Shown: positions 32,594 through 39,808 of the stretch, piece after piece
Position numbering within the stretch: the first letter of the stretch is position 1
Layout: the number at the start of each line of letters is the position of its first letter
Source of the DNA: Oxalobacteraceae bacterium
Lineage (GTDB): Bacteria > Pseudomonadota > Gammaproteobacteria > Burkholderiales > Burkholderiaceae_D
Reading direction: 5' to 3'
Assembly (NCBI GenBank): GCA_947454305.1
Contig: CANGJE010000016.1
Coordinates: 1 to 39,808, forward strand
DNA length: 39,808 nt
Notes under the pieces: generated by a model
Seen by the model: only the letters and a program-made list of their open reading frames with translations
Database searches by the model: none
What the model was told of the DNA's origin: nothing
Translations under genes and position numbers: made by a program

Positions 32594-33472
32594 ATGAGCA
32601 AGGCACTAAAAATACTGATTACCAGCCAAAAGGGTGGAGTTGGCAAAAGCACTGTATCTGCCAATCTAGCGGCCTACTTTGCCTATATATCGGGTAAAAA
32701 AACCACGCTAGTGGATTTTGATCACCAGGCAACTTCAGGTAAATGGGTTAAAAAAGCCTATCCCATAGGTATTCATTGCCAAACCGTTGATCTGCCGAAC
32801 GCTAAAGGTTCAGGCGTTGCCTTACTCAAAGCTAAAGAAGCCTTGCGCAAGGCAGTTGAGACCATGGAAGTCGTCATTGTCGATCTGACCTGGACCGATG
32901 TTCTGCCTCCTGATTTTCTCTTTGAATTTGACTTGGTGTTAGTGCCAAGTTCGTTATCGCGCGTTGAGTTGGACAGTACGCTCGAGTTCGTGAATCGTTT
33001 CTCGTTTGTATTCAATTCGCGTATGCGCAACCCACCGAAGTTGGTGATCGTGCCTAGTCGCGTGGACAACTTAAATACCTATGAAGGTATTTTCTCCAAA
33101 TCATTTAGTGCAGGTTTCTTCCTCTCGCCGCCAGTGATGTACAGCACCAGCGCAGGCGACTTTTTTGGGAATGAATTCTTCGTTATGACCAGCAATCAAG
33201 AGATACGTGAGAACTTCCTTGATTTCGGTCGCTCTGTTGAGCAACTTGGACAGACTGAAGCCGATATGCGCTCGTCATCAAAACAAGCGAGCCTGACTCA
33301 CAAGGTAAGCGGTTCTATATTGGATCGCTTCCGTGCAGTTCGTAATTCCACTGCTGAGCCTTCAACAGCTAAGCGTCCATTACCGAATGACAACGCACCC
33401 GCAGGTGTTGCTCCGCGTTCGCGTGTTAAGTCGTCTATTCCCTCATTTTTGATGATGGGTCGCGACGGCTAA
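32594..33472 (+). CDS. ParA/MinD-family ATPase
   Basis: From ATG 32594 (AGAGGA upstream) the protein is 292 residues. It carries the deviant Walker A SQKGGVGKSTVSANLAAY with both lysines, K13 and K18. The Walker A' region is TTLVDFDHQATSGKW, and VVIVDLTW stands at the Walker B position. The C-terminal ~70 residues are polar and low in hydrophobics. ParA proteins position plasmids, chromosomes, chemoreceptor arrays or organelles by ATP-dependent cycling. No ParB gene is adjacent; a coiled-coil protein is divergent and motB is nearby. A cargo-positioning role is therefore likelier than plasmid partitioning. This is inference from context. Confidence 0.85.
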   Translation: MSKALKILITSQKGGVGKSTVSANLAAYFAYISGKKTTLVDFDHQATSGKWVKKAYPIGIHCQTVDLPNAKGSGVALLKAKEALRKAVETMEVVIVDLTWTDVLPPDFLFEFDLVLVPSSLSRVELDSTLEFVNRFSFVFNSRMRNPPKLVIVPSRVDNLNTYEGIFSKSFSAGFFLSPPVMYSTSAGDFFGNEFFVMTSNQEIRENFLDFGRSVEQLGQTEADMRSSSKQASLTHKVSGSILDRFRAVRNSTAEPSTAKRPLPNDNAPAGVAPRSRVKSSIPSFLMMGRDG

Positions 33473-33498
33473 AGCCTCACTACTTAATTAACCACCAC

Positions 33499-34176
33499 TT
33501 ATTTTTTGTCTTCGCCGCCTGGCGGAGGCGGTGGTGGTGGTGTGCCGTAAAGTAGCGTCGCCACTCTCGGATTATCTGCAGCAATCGCCTCTAGTAGTGA
33601 ATCCACCACCGAAGCTAGTTTTGCCGAATCCGCTGTGCCCATCCATTGGGAGCGGTTATTTCTAAGCATCAGTAGCTGTTCAACCGAGCATTGCTTTGCA
33701 CGTTGCTGCAGCCAGCTAAGTGCACGAGTGCGGCGCTTGGTCACGTCTTGCTCATCAATGCCGATAGCTCGAAATTCAGCGACCACGCAGGGCGGTCCTT
33801 CTACCTTGGCAGTTTTTGCTGTGGCGCCATCATCAGTAGTGGTGGCGTTTGCAGCTGGCGCTGCACCAGTTGCCGGTTTTTTTGCATCAGGCTTGGTATC
33901 GGCAACCGTTGGTGTCGCGCCTGGTTTGTTGGAGGCGTCTGTTGGTTTTTTAGCGTCTGTTGCAGCAGTCGCGGTGGGTTTCGCAGCGGTCGCAGGCGCA
34001 GCACCTTTTGCATCAACCTTCGACGTATCGGCTTTGGTATCAGTCTTAGGATCTGCTTTCGTCTCTGCCGGTTTAGCTGCAGCAGGCGTCGAAGCCGCTG
34101 GTGCATTTTGGCCGTGAGCCAATGAGATCACTAGCGCCAGCAAAAGAAACATAGGCATGGTGGTAAATACGCGCAT
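33499..34176 (-). CDS. Periplasmic low-complexity protein co-transcribed with motB
   Basis: The 225-residue product has a signal peptide (about 1-22, MRVFTTMPMFLLLALVISLAHG). A long Ala/Lys/Thr/Asp/Pro linker (about 24-130) follows. The compact C-terminal domain has two cysteines (PPCVVAEF and AKQCSVEQ) and a predicted helical body, with a proline-glycine tail. It starts 5 bases after the motB stop, and its ribosome site GGATAAG overlaps that stop, so translation is coupled. I do not recognise it. A stator or peptidoglycan-linked accessory role, comparable to the rhizobial MotC placed after MotB, is an analogy only. Confidence 0.7.
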   Translation of the reverse strand: MRVFTTMPMFLLLALVISLAHGQNAPAASTPAAAKPAETKADPKTDTKADTSKVDAKGAAPATAAKPTATAATDAKKPTDASNKPGATPTVADTKPDAKKPATGAAPAANATTTDDGATAKTAKVEGPPCVVAEFRAIGIDEQDVTKRRTRALSWLQQRAKQCSVEQLLMLRNNRSQWMGTADSAKLASVVDSLLEAIAADNPRVATLLYGTPPPPPPPGGEDKK

Positions 34177-34181
34177 GCCAC

Positions 34182-35192
34182 TTATCCTTTGGGCGTTTGA
34201 TCTTGGTACAGGATGGTGATGCTGATCCGACGGTTGCGCGGGTCGGCCGGATTATTGGGAACGTACGGTACGGTATCCGCGACGCCCTCGATACGATAAA
34301 ACCGACTCGGTGGCAGGCCAGCCTCCGCGAGTAAACGACGCGTTGCTTCAGCTCGCATGCCGGACAGCGACCAGTTGCTGTTGATTCCATCGTCGTAAGC
34401 CAAACTATCGGTATGACCACGCACCGCCACCTTATTTGGCATAGACGCAAGTGACTTGGCAACTTCACGGATTAGGGTGAATGCCTTCGCTTGCATTTTG
34501 TTGGTACCCAGACCGAACATAGAAAAATCAGCCTTGTCGATGATCTCGATACGCAGACCATCTTTTTCGCGAACGAACTTAACTTGATCTTTGATTTTCT
34601 CTAACTCTTTATTCATCGAGAGTTTTTCTTTGACTTCTTGCTCTAGTTTGTCAAAGTTTTTCTGGTCAGCTTCGGCAGCGATTTTCGCGCGCTCATCGGC
34701 TGAAATTTCTTCCGGATTTTTATTCTTGGTTTCGTCTTTGGTTTTGCCATCGCCCGATTGTGTGCCAGCTTCCGATCGTGGCGTTTCTCGTTTCAAGAAA
34801 CTGGTGGTTTTACCCGCATACGGCATGGCATCGCTGTCCATCACCGAAAAACCGCCGATCAAACCGCCTGGTCCGGGTCGTTCAGCCATTGCTACCGCAC
34901 TATGCGAAGTGGGGCGGAAATATTCGGCGATACTTTTTTTCTGACTATCATTGGTGGCACCCAGCAGCCACATGAGTAGAAAGAAGGCCATCATGGCCGT
35001 CATCATGTCTGCCAGCGCAATTTTCCAAGCACCGCCATGCGCACCCGCATGGTCAGCATCCAATTTCTTCTTTTTAATTATCGGCGCAGGGCCGGCAGGC
35101 GCAGCCGCCTCATCCTCGGCGGGAATACCTTCCTCGTCGGGGTCGATAATTGGCTCGTCGTTTACGTCTTCTTTTGCTTCTTCGTCAGCCAT
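34182..35192 (-). CDS. motB: Flagellar motor stator protein MotB
   Basis: MotB anchors the stator to peptidoglycan. The 336-residue protein has an acidic N-terminal tail and a KKKK basic patch. Its single membrane helix HGGAWKIALADMMTAMMAFF carries the proton-binding aspartate. A Lys/Glu-rich linker with likely coiled coil leads to an OmpA-like C-terminal domain (VRGHTDSLAYDDG, LSGMRAEATRRLL, NRRISITIL). GAGAAAG precedes the ATG. Its partner motA lies 10.7 kb away on the other strand, while the next gene downstream is coupled to this one. The linker is longer than in E. coli MotB. Confidence 0.95.
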   Translation of the reverse strand: MADEEAKEDVNDEPIIDPDEEGIPAEDEAAAPAGPAPIIKKKKLDADHAGAHGGAWKIALADMMTAMMAFFLLMWLLGATNDSQKKSIAEYFRPTSHSAVAMAERPGPGGLIGGFSVMDSDAMPYAGKTTSFLKRETPRSEAGTQSGDGKTKDETKNKNPEEISADERAKIAAEADQKNFDKLEQEVKEKLSMNKELEKIKDQVKFVREKDGLRIEIIDKADFSMFGLGTNKMQAKAFTLIREVAKSLASMPNKVAVRGHTDSLAYDDGINSNWSLSGMRAEATRRLLAEAGLPPSRFYRIEGVADTVPYVPNNPADPRNRRISITILYQDQTPKG

Positions 35193-35223
35193 CGTGCTTT
35201 CTCATGCAGACTTGTCGGCTTAT

Positions 35224-35231
35224 ATATCGAC
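35224..35231 (-). promoter_or_regulatory. GTCGATAT element before motB, shared with motA
   Basis: On the minus strand GTCGATAT lies 31 bases before the motB ATG and is identical to the box upstream of motA. It resembles the FliA -10 box GCCGATAA (6/8), but no convincing -35 box is present at the usual spacing, so the call is tentative. Confidence 0.25.
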
Positions 35232-35355
35232 TCATGCCGCTTAAAATGAAGCCACGCCTGCATCAGTAGTGTGAGTATTGTGTGGGCGTGTCCTTTATGT
35301 AACATAATACCGCACATATTTCCCCAAAGCATATTTTCCAGCCTGCCTTACTGCC

Positions 35356-37107
35356 ATGACTTTTCGTGTTCTAGCCCTGTCGAGGGTACTGATTCTGGCT
35401 TGCCTCTGGGGTGGCACGGCGGCCCACGCTCGCAGCCCAAGCTCGCCCGAGGCGAATCCCGAAGCAGCCACAGGCCTTACTGAGACCGCACTAGTCCGCT
35501 CAAAACGTTGGATGGCCGCTGCGGCCAACCCGTTGGCAACGCGAGCCGGCGATCAAATGCTGCGTGAAGGCGGATCGGCGGTGGATGCGGCGATTGCTAT
35601 GCAATTAGTGCTGGCACTGGTTGAGCCTCAATCCTCAGGTTTGGGTGGTGGGGCTTTCCTGCTGACCTATGACGCGGCGAATGGTCGCGTGCAAAGCTAT
35701 GACGGTCGCGAGACTGCACCAGCGGTGGCCGATGCCAACCGTTTTTTGAGCGATGGCAAAGCGATGCCATTTGCCGCGGCCGTGAATAGTGGTAAATCCG
35801 TCGGAACTCCCGGGCTATTGCGACTGCTAGAGCTGGCTCATCGCCGGCATGGCCGCTTAGCGTGGTCGCGTTTGTTTAAGCCCGCCATAGATTTGGCCGA
35901 GCAGGGTTTCTCGGTATCGCCACGCCTTCACGCGCAAATTGCAGGTAATCGTGATTTGTATGCACAACTTAGTGCACGTGATTATTTTTATCCCGCAGGT
36001 GAGCCTGCCCCTATTGGATACGTTCTGAAAAATCCGCAACTAGCGGAGGTGCTACGCAGTGTTGCTAAACAAGGTGTCGACGTTTTTTATCAAGGTGAGA
36101 TTGCCCAAGCTATCGTCGATGCCGTGCATGCACATGCTCAAGCGGGTGATTTGAGTTTGGATGATTTGAAAAATTATCGTGCGAAAGAGCGCGTACCTGT
36201 TTGCAGTAACTACAAACAACTACGTCTGTGTGGCATGGGCCCACCGTCTTCAGGTGGCATCGCCGTGTTGCAGATGTTGGGCATGTTAGAGCAACATCAT
36301 ATGGATCAGATGATGCCTATGTCGCTCGAGGCAGTACATTATTTTTCAGAAGCCGGCCGTTTAGCGTTTGCTGATCGTGAGCGTTATGTAGCGGATCCTG
36401 ATTTCATATCGGTTCCGGTGGCTAACTTGCTTGATCCGAATTATTTGCGCTCACGCGGAGCGCAAATCGATAGTCGCGTCAGCATGGGTGTTGCTTTACC
36501 CGGTGATGTATTTAATTTGCTAAAGAAGCGCGGTGCTGATAATGCGCGTGATCTACCTTCGACCACGCATTTGGTGGCTGTCGATCGTTACGGCCATGGT
36601 GTTTCGATGACGAGTACGGTTGAATCGGAATTTGGCAGTAAGATTTTTGTGCGCGGATTTTTATTGAATAATCAGTTAACCGATTTTTCATTACAACCGA
36701 AAGATGCCTCTGGTCAGCTGGTCGCCAATCGAGTGGAATCAGGCAAGCGCCCACGCAGCTCGATGGCACCCATTATCGTGACTAAAAATAAGCAGCTAAC
36801 TATGTTGGTCGGGTCGCCAGGCGGAAGCTCGATTATTAATTTCGTAGCTAAGACATTGATCGGTGTGATTGATTGGAATCTCAATGTCTACGAGGCGATC
36901 AAACTTCCCAACATGGGCAGCCGTAATCGCGATACGGAAATTGAGCGGGGTACATCGCTTGAATCCCTTGTGCCTGCATTGCGTGAAAAAGGACATCGAG
37001 TGAATGTTTTCCCTATGCCCAGCGGTGTGCAGGCAATAGTGCGCGATTCATCGGGGCTGACTGGCGGCGCTGATCCGCGCCGTGAAGGCAGCGTTGCGGG
37101 TGAATGA
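35356..37107 (+). CDS. ggt: Gamma-glutamyltranspeptidase (GGT)
   Basis: GGT cleaves gamma-glutamyl bonds of glutathione and related peptides in the periplasm. The 583-residue precursor has a signal peptide (about 1-25), the large-subunit motif ANPLATRAGDQMLREGGSA, and SSGLGGGAFLLTYD. The self-cleavage site is LPSTTHLVAVDRYGH, where T403 is the predicted new N-terminal nucleophile of the small subunit. NNQLTDFSLQP and KRPRSSMAPIIV, followed by GSPGGSSIINFV, are conserved substrate-site elements. It is complete and stands alone, divergent from motB and convergent with kup. Confidence 0.95.
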   Translation: MTFRVLALSRVLILACLWGGTAAHARSPSSPEANPEAATGLTETALVRSKRWMAAAANPLATRAGDQMLREGGSAVDAAIAMQLVLALVEPQSSGLGGGAFLLTYDAANGRVQSYDGRETAPAVADANRFLSDGKAMPFAAAVNSGKSVGTPGLLRLLELAHRRHGRLAWSRLFKPAIDLAEQGFSVSPRLHAQIAGNRDLYAQLSARDYFYPAGEPAPIGYVLKNPQLAEVLRSVAKQGVDVFYQGEIAQAIVDAVHAHAQAGDLSLDDLKNYRAKERVPVCSNYKQLRLCGMGPPSSGGIAVLQMLGMLEQHHMDQMMPMSLEAVHYFSEAGRLAFADRERYVADPDFISVPVANLLDPNYLRSRGAQIDSRVSMGVALPGDVFNLLKKRGADNARDLPSTTHLVAVDRYGHGVSMTSTVESEFGSKIFVRGFLLNNQLTDFSLQPKDASGQLVANRVESGKRPRSSMAPIIVTKNKQLTMLVGSPGGSSIINFVAKTLIGVIDWNLNVYEAIKLPNMGSRNRDTEIERGTSLESLVPALREKGHRVNVFPMPSGVQAIVRDSSGLTGGADPRREGSVAGE

Positions 37108-37138
37108 GCAACGCAGTCGTGAATTGAATAATGTCGCG

Positions 37139-39082
37139 TTAGATTTCTATCTTGGTGCCTAGTTCGACGACACGATTCGGTGGAATTTTAAAAAAGTCTG
37201 AAGGCTTGGCTGCGTTTTGCATCATCCACGCAAACAAACGCTCGCGCCAAATCGCCATGCCGGGTAAGTTACTCGGGACTACCGTGTCACGCGCAAGGAA
37301 GAATGAGGTGTCAGCAAGTTCCAGTTTCATTCCAGTCTGAGCTTCAAGCAAAGCCAGTACGCGATTAATGTCAGGCGTTTCTTTGAATCCGTGGACGGCA
37401 CGAACAACATACACATTACCGCCAAGTTCTTTGACTGTGAGACGCTCTTCATCTTTAACGTAGGGCACATCCCATATCGACAATTTTAAAAATATGACGC
37501 GCTGATGTAGCACACGATTGTGCTTTAAGTTGTGTAGCAAGGCGACGGGAACAAAATCTATATGTGCGGTTAAAAAAACCGCCGTACCCTCAACACGGTG
37601 TGGAGGGTGCGCCAGTAGTGCAGAAACAAATTCTGGCAAACGAATTGAATCGGCTTCGACACGCTCTCGCAGCAAGCGTCGTCCTTTATGCCAGGTAGTC
37701 AACATCAAGAAGCAGATTGCGCCTAAACCTAATGGGTACCATCCGCCGTCTTTTACTTTGATCAGGTTGGCGGTCCAGAAAGAAAAATCCACAATAAAAA
37801 ATAAGCCAACGAGTAAGAATACAAAGATAGGTTTGATCTTCCACTCGTTGTACATCACCACGCCTAGCATCGTAGTGGTAATTAGCATGGTGGTCGTCAC
37901 CGAAATACCGTAGGCAGCAGCTAAATTGCCCGACTCTTTAAATTGAATCACGGTAAAAATAACCAAGGCAAGTAACGCCCAATTCACCATGGGCATGTAA
38001 ATCTGGCCACGCTCAGTTTCCGAGGTATGCAGAATTTCCATGCGCGGTAACAGTCCGAGCAAGATGCCTTGATTGGCTAATGAAAATGCACCAGAGATCA
38101 CGGCTTGCGATGCAATCACCGTTGCTAATGCCGCCAAACCCACCATAGGCCAAAGAGCCCATTCAGGTGCCATTAGATAGAAAGGATTTTCAATGGCTTG
38201 TGGGTTCGATAGTACCAGCGCGCCTTGTCCAAAATAATTCGCTAGTAGCGCAGGCAGAGCCACAAATAACCAGGCCATGCGAACCGGCTTACGTCCGAAG
38301 TGACCCATGTCGAGATACAGCGCTTCAACGCCCGTCACACACAGTACAACTGATCCCATTACGATATACGCTTGCAATGCATGGGCTTGGATGTAGGCAA
38401 CCGCGTACAGTGGCGACACCGCCGCTAATATTTGTGGGTTGTTATAAATATTCACCACGCCCAAAATGGCGAGTACCGAAAACCAAATCACCATGATGGG
38501 ACCAAATAAGCGTCCCACAGCCGCCGTGCCATAGCTTTGTACGTAGAAAAGCAGAATAACAATTATTAAAGTGAGTGGAATCACATAGCGTTTCAAATCG
38601 GGCGTGATGACCTCCAGGCCTTCAATCGCCGATAGCACAGAAATAGCCGGAGTAATCACCGATTCACCCAATAACATACAGGCGCCTAATGCGCCCAGCA
38701 TGAGTAGGCCAGCCGAGATTTTTTTTCTATCTGAGCGCGTGGCACGTAATGCGAGCGCCATCAGCGATAGCACGCCGCCTTCACCATTGTTATCGGCACG
38801 CAAAACAAACACGACATATTTGACGGTGACGATCAAAATCAATGACCAAAAGATCATCGAAATGATGCCCATCACCGCCTCAGGCGAATAGGGTATGCCG
38901 TGCTCGGGGCTGAAGCATTCTTTTAATGCGTACAGTGGGCTGGTACCAATGTCGCCAAACACAACACCAATCGCTGCTAAGACCAGAACCGATGTCGATG
39001 CGTTAGCGTGATCACTGGTCGCTGATACGCGTACCGGATCCATAATGGATGAGGTTGAAAATTCGGGATTGCTAATTGACAC
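37139..39082 (-). CDS. kup: Kup potassium uptake transporter
   Basis: Kup is a proton-coupled low-affinity potassium importer of the inner membrane. The 647-residue protein shows the family signature [17 protein letters not shown] near residues 38-54, and further motifs [36 protein letters not shown] and [13 protein letters not shown]. Twelve helices are followed by a C-terminal cytoplasmic part. The start is GTG with AGGA upstream; an in-frame ATG 39 bases later is an alternative. It is convergent with ggt. Confidence 0.95.
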   Translation of the reverse strand: MSISNPEFSTSSIMDPVRVSATSDHANASTSVLVLAAIGVVFGDIGTSPLYALKECFSPEHGIPYSPEAVMGIISMIFWSLILIVTVKYVVFVLRADNNGEGGVLSLMALALRATRSDRKKISAGLLMLGALGACMLLGESVITPAISVLSAIEGLEVITPDLKRYVIPLTLIIVILLFYVQSYGTAAVGRLFGPIMVIWFSVLAILGVVNIYNNPQILAAVSPLYAVAYIQAHALQAYIVMGSVVLCVTGVEALYLDMGHFGRKPVRMAWLFVALPALLANYFGQGALVLSNPQAIENPFYLMAPEWALWPMVGLAALATVIASQAVISGAFSLANQGILLGLLPRMEILHTSETERGQIYMPMVNWALLALVIFTVIQFKESGNLAAAYGISVTTTMLITTTMLGVVMYNEWKIKPIFVFLLVGLFFIVDFSFWTANLIKVKDGGWYPLGLGAICFLMLTTWHKGRRLLRERVEADSIRLPEFVSALLAHPPHRVEGTAVFLTAHIDFVPVALLHNLKHNRVLHQRVIFLKLSIWDVPYVKDEERLTVKELGGNVYVVRAVHGFKETPDINRVLALLEAQTGMKLELADTSFFLARDTVVPSNLPGMAIWRERLFAWMMQNAAKPSDFFKIPPNRVVELGTKIEI

Positions 39083-39187
39083 AGTTAATTCCTGTTTTGA
39101 TTACGCTGTAAATGGTGTGGGGCTGTTGTGATTCTGTAGATGATAGGACGCTGATCACTTATTCATACAGACGGGGTGCAAAAATAG

Positions 39188-39808
39188 TCAAGGCAATGGG
39201 CGTGTCACGACCACGGCACCACGAAGTTTGCCGACGCTATAACCTGTGGCTTGATCTTTGGGATATTCCAAGCGAATCTTCTCTGCCAAGCTGGCGGGAA
39301 TATCCGAGGCAGCTCCATGACAATTGAGGCACATGGGCTGAGTAATGATTGCTTTCGCATAGTGCAGCTCACGACGTCCATTAGCACTGTCTGCTATTTT
39401 CCAATAATCAATCGTTGCCGCATTTTCGCCTGCAGCTAGACGGGACTCAAACTGTGCCAGCGCTTCTTCTTGCCACTTATTGGGTGTTCCCATGGCGGGG
39501 TTACGAACTCGCGTTCCAACACGTGTCATAGTGACTCCATGTTCTGCAGATAAGCGCTTTGCAATTGCAGGTGAGGCTTCTTTGCAAACGCTCACTGCGG
39601 CCTCTGCGCCATCACTTGATAGTGTGGATTTCAGTCGCTGCCCTAATTGATTCAGCAGATCATTAACCATGGCGCGAGTTGATTGCTCAAGCGCAGGATC
39701 GATTGTAGGAGGAGATTGAGTATTCTCTGCACCTGTAGCGAATGTGCTGACCGTACCAACCAAGAGCAAAAAATAAAACACCAATTTAGACAGGAGCATT
39801 CGACTCAT
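39188..39808 (-). CDS. DUF3365 c-type haem protein (start at window edge)
   Basis: The product from the last base is 206 residues. A signal peptide (about 1-26) leads to a DUF3365/Tll0287-like sensor-type domain with VSVCKEASPAIAKRLSAEHG and TRVGTRVRNPAMGTPNKWQ. The single haem-binding motif is CLNCHG. The protein would be periplasmic; electron-transfer or redox-sensing roles are proposed for the family. Its ATG is exactly at the edge (39806-39808), so an upstream start or ribosome site cannot be seen. A methionine at residue 4 is also possible. Confidence 0.82.
   Translation of the reverse strand: MSRMLLSKLVFYFLLLVGTVSTFATGAENTQSPPTIDPALEQSTRAMVNDLLNQLGQRLKSTLSSDGAEAAVSVCKEASPAIAKRLSAEHGVTMTRVGTRVRNPAMGTPNKWQEEALAQFESRLAAGENAATIDYWKIADSANGRRELHYAKAIITQPMCLNCHGAASDIPASLAEKIRLEYPKDQATGYSVGKLRGAVVVTRPLP

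Noticed and set aside
31555..33472. Plasmid partition locus
   Set aside because: There is a ParA-like ATPase but no ParB, no iteron-like repeats and no replication gene; the surroundings are ordinary chromosomal genes.
33499..33560. GC-rich stem near the end of the low-complexity gene, considered as a terminator
   Set aside because: It lies within the proline-glycine coding tail and is explained by repetitive CCG/GGC-type codons.
33801..34106. Basic Arg/Leu/Gln-rich frame on the minus strand within the same repeats
   Set aside because: It is a frame shift of the low-complexity linker with no ribosome site; its composition is an artefact of the repeated codons.
33635..34125. Plus-strand Ala/Val/Gly-rich frames opposite the periplasmic low-complexity gene
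   Set aside because: The composition simply mirrors the Ala-Lys-Thr repeats on the minus strand, and the minus-strand gene has a signal peptide and a ribosome site coupled to motB.
1..39808. CRISPR arrays, tRNA or rRNA genes, insertion sequences and prophage genes
   Set aside because: No regularly spaced repeats, no tRNA cloverleaf or conserved rRNA stretch, and no transposase or integrase motifs were recognised by eye.

Overview
The window looks like chromosomal DNA of a Gram-negative, flagellated proteobacterium. It encodes porins, a tripartite RND efflux pump with an outer-membrane channel, an LpxO-like lipid A hydroxylase and MotA/MotB stators. Cyanophycin synthetases paired with an ABC transporter and a DUF1854 protein, plus a Kup of the Burkholderiales style, suggest a betaproteobacterium. 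This is inferred from remembered family resemblance. MotA instead resembles the alphaproteobacterial type, so the class is not certain. No rRNA, tRNA, CRISPR array, transposase or phage gene was seen.

Layout. 1-4.6 kb: the end of an upstream gene, an FMN-dependent glutamate-synthase-like enzyme, then outer-membrane proteins on the minus strand (a small beta-barrel and a porin) with a broken modA remnant between them. 4.8-10.7 kb: a minus-strand RND efflux operon (permease, adaptor, outer-membrane factor) with overlapping genes. 10.9-20.4 kb: a cyanophycin locus. On the minus strand lie cphA' and cphA, followed by an unrecognised internally repeated protein. Divergently on the plus strand lie an ABC exporter with extra N-terminal domains and an overlapping DUF1854 gene, with a small convergent gene beyond. 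20.4-22.5 kb: a membrane-anchored methyltransferase, a FemAB/GNAT-like transferase and a 67-residue membrane protein. 22.6-23.6 kb: motA alone, closed by a clear intrinsic terminator.

23.6-26.9 kb: a three-gene plus-strand operon (SAM methyltransferase, beta-hydroxyacid dehydrogenase-like enzyme, class III aminotransferase). Its leader can form a long closing stem, a terminator and a competing antiterminator, which is the layout of a riboswitch or attenuator. 26.9-31.5 kb: a minus-strand HTTM-like membrane pair, then lpxO, a lipoprotein, a Rossmann-fold protein and a periplasmic alpha-carbonic anhydrase on the plus strand. 31.5-35.2 kb: a small membrane protein and a coiled-coil protein divergent from a ParA-like ATPase, then motB followed by a periplasmic low-complexity protein. 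35.3-39.8 kb: gamma-glutamyltranspeptidase, Kup potassium transporter and a haem-binding DUF3365 protein at the edge.

The most interesting parts are: (i) the leader RNA and the uncharacterised operon behind it; (ii) the cyanophycin locus, with a second synthetase whose Mur-ligase half is degenerate, a zinc-ribbon ABC exporter and a repeat protein; (iii) the split stator genes with a ParA-like system and an extra periplasmic partner beside motB. All assignments are by eye from translated motifs; nothing was searched or aligned.
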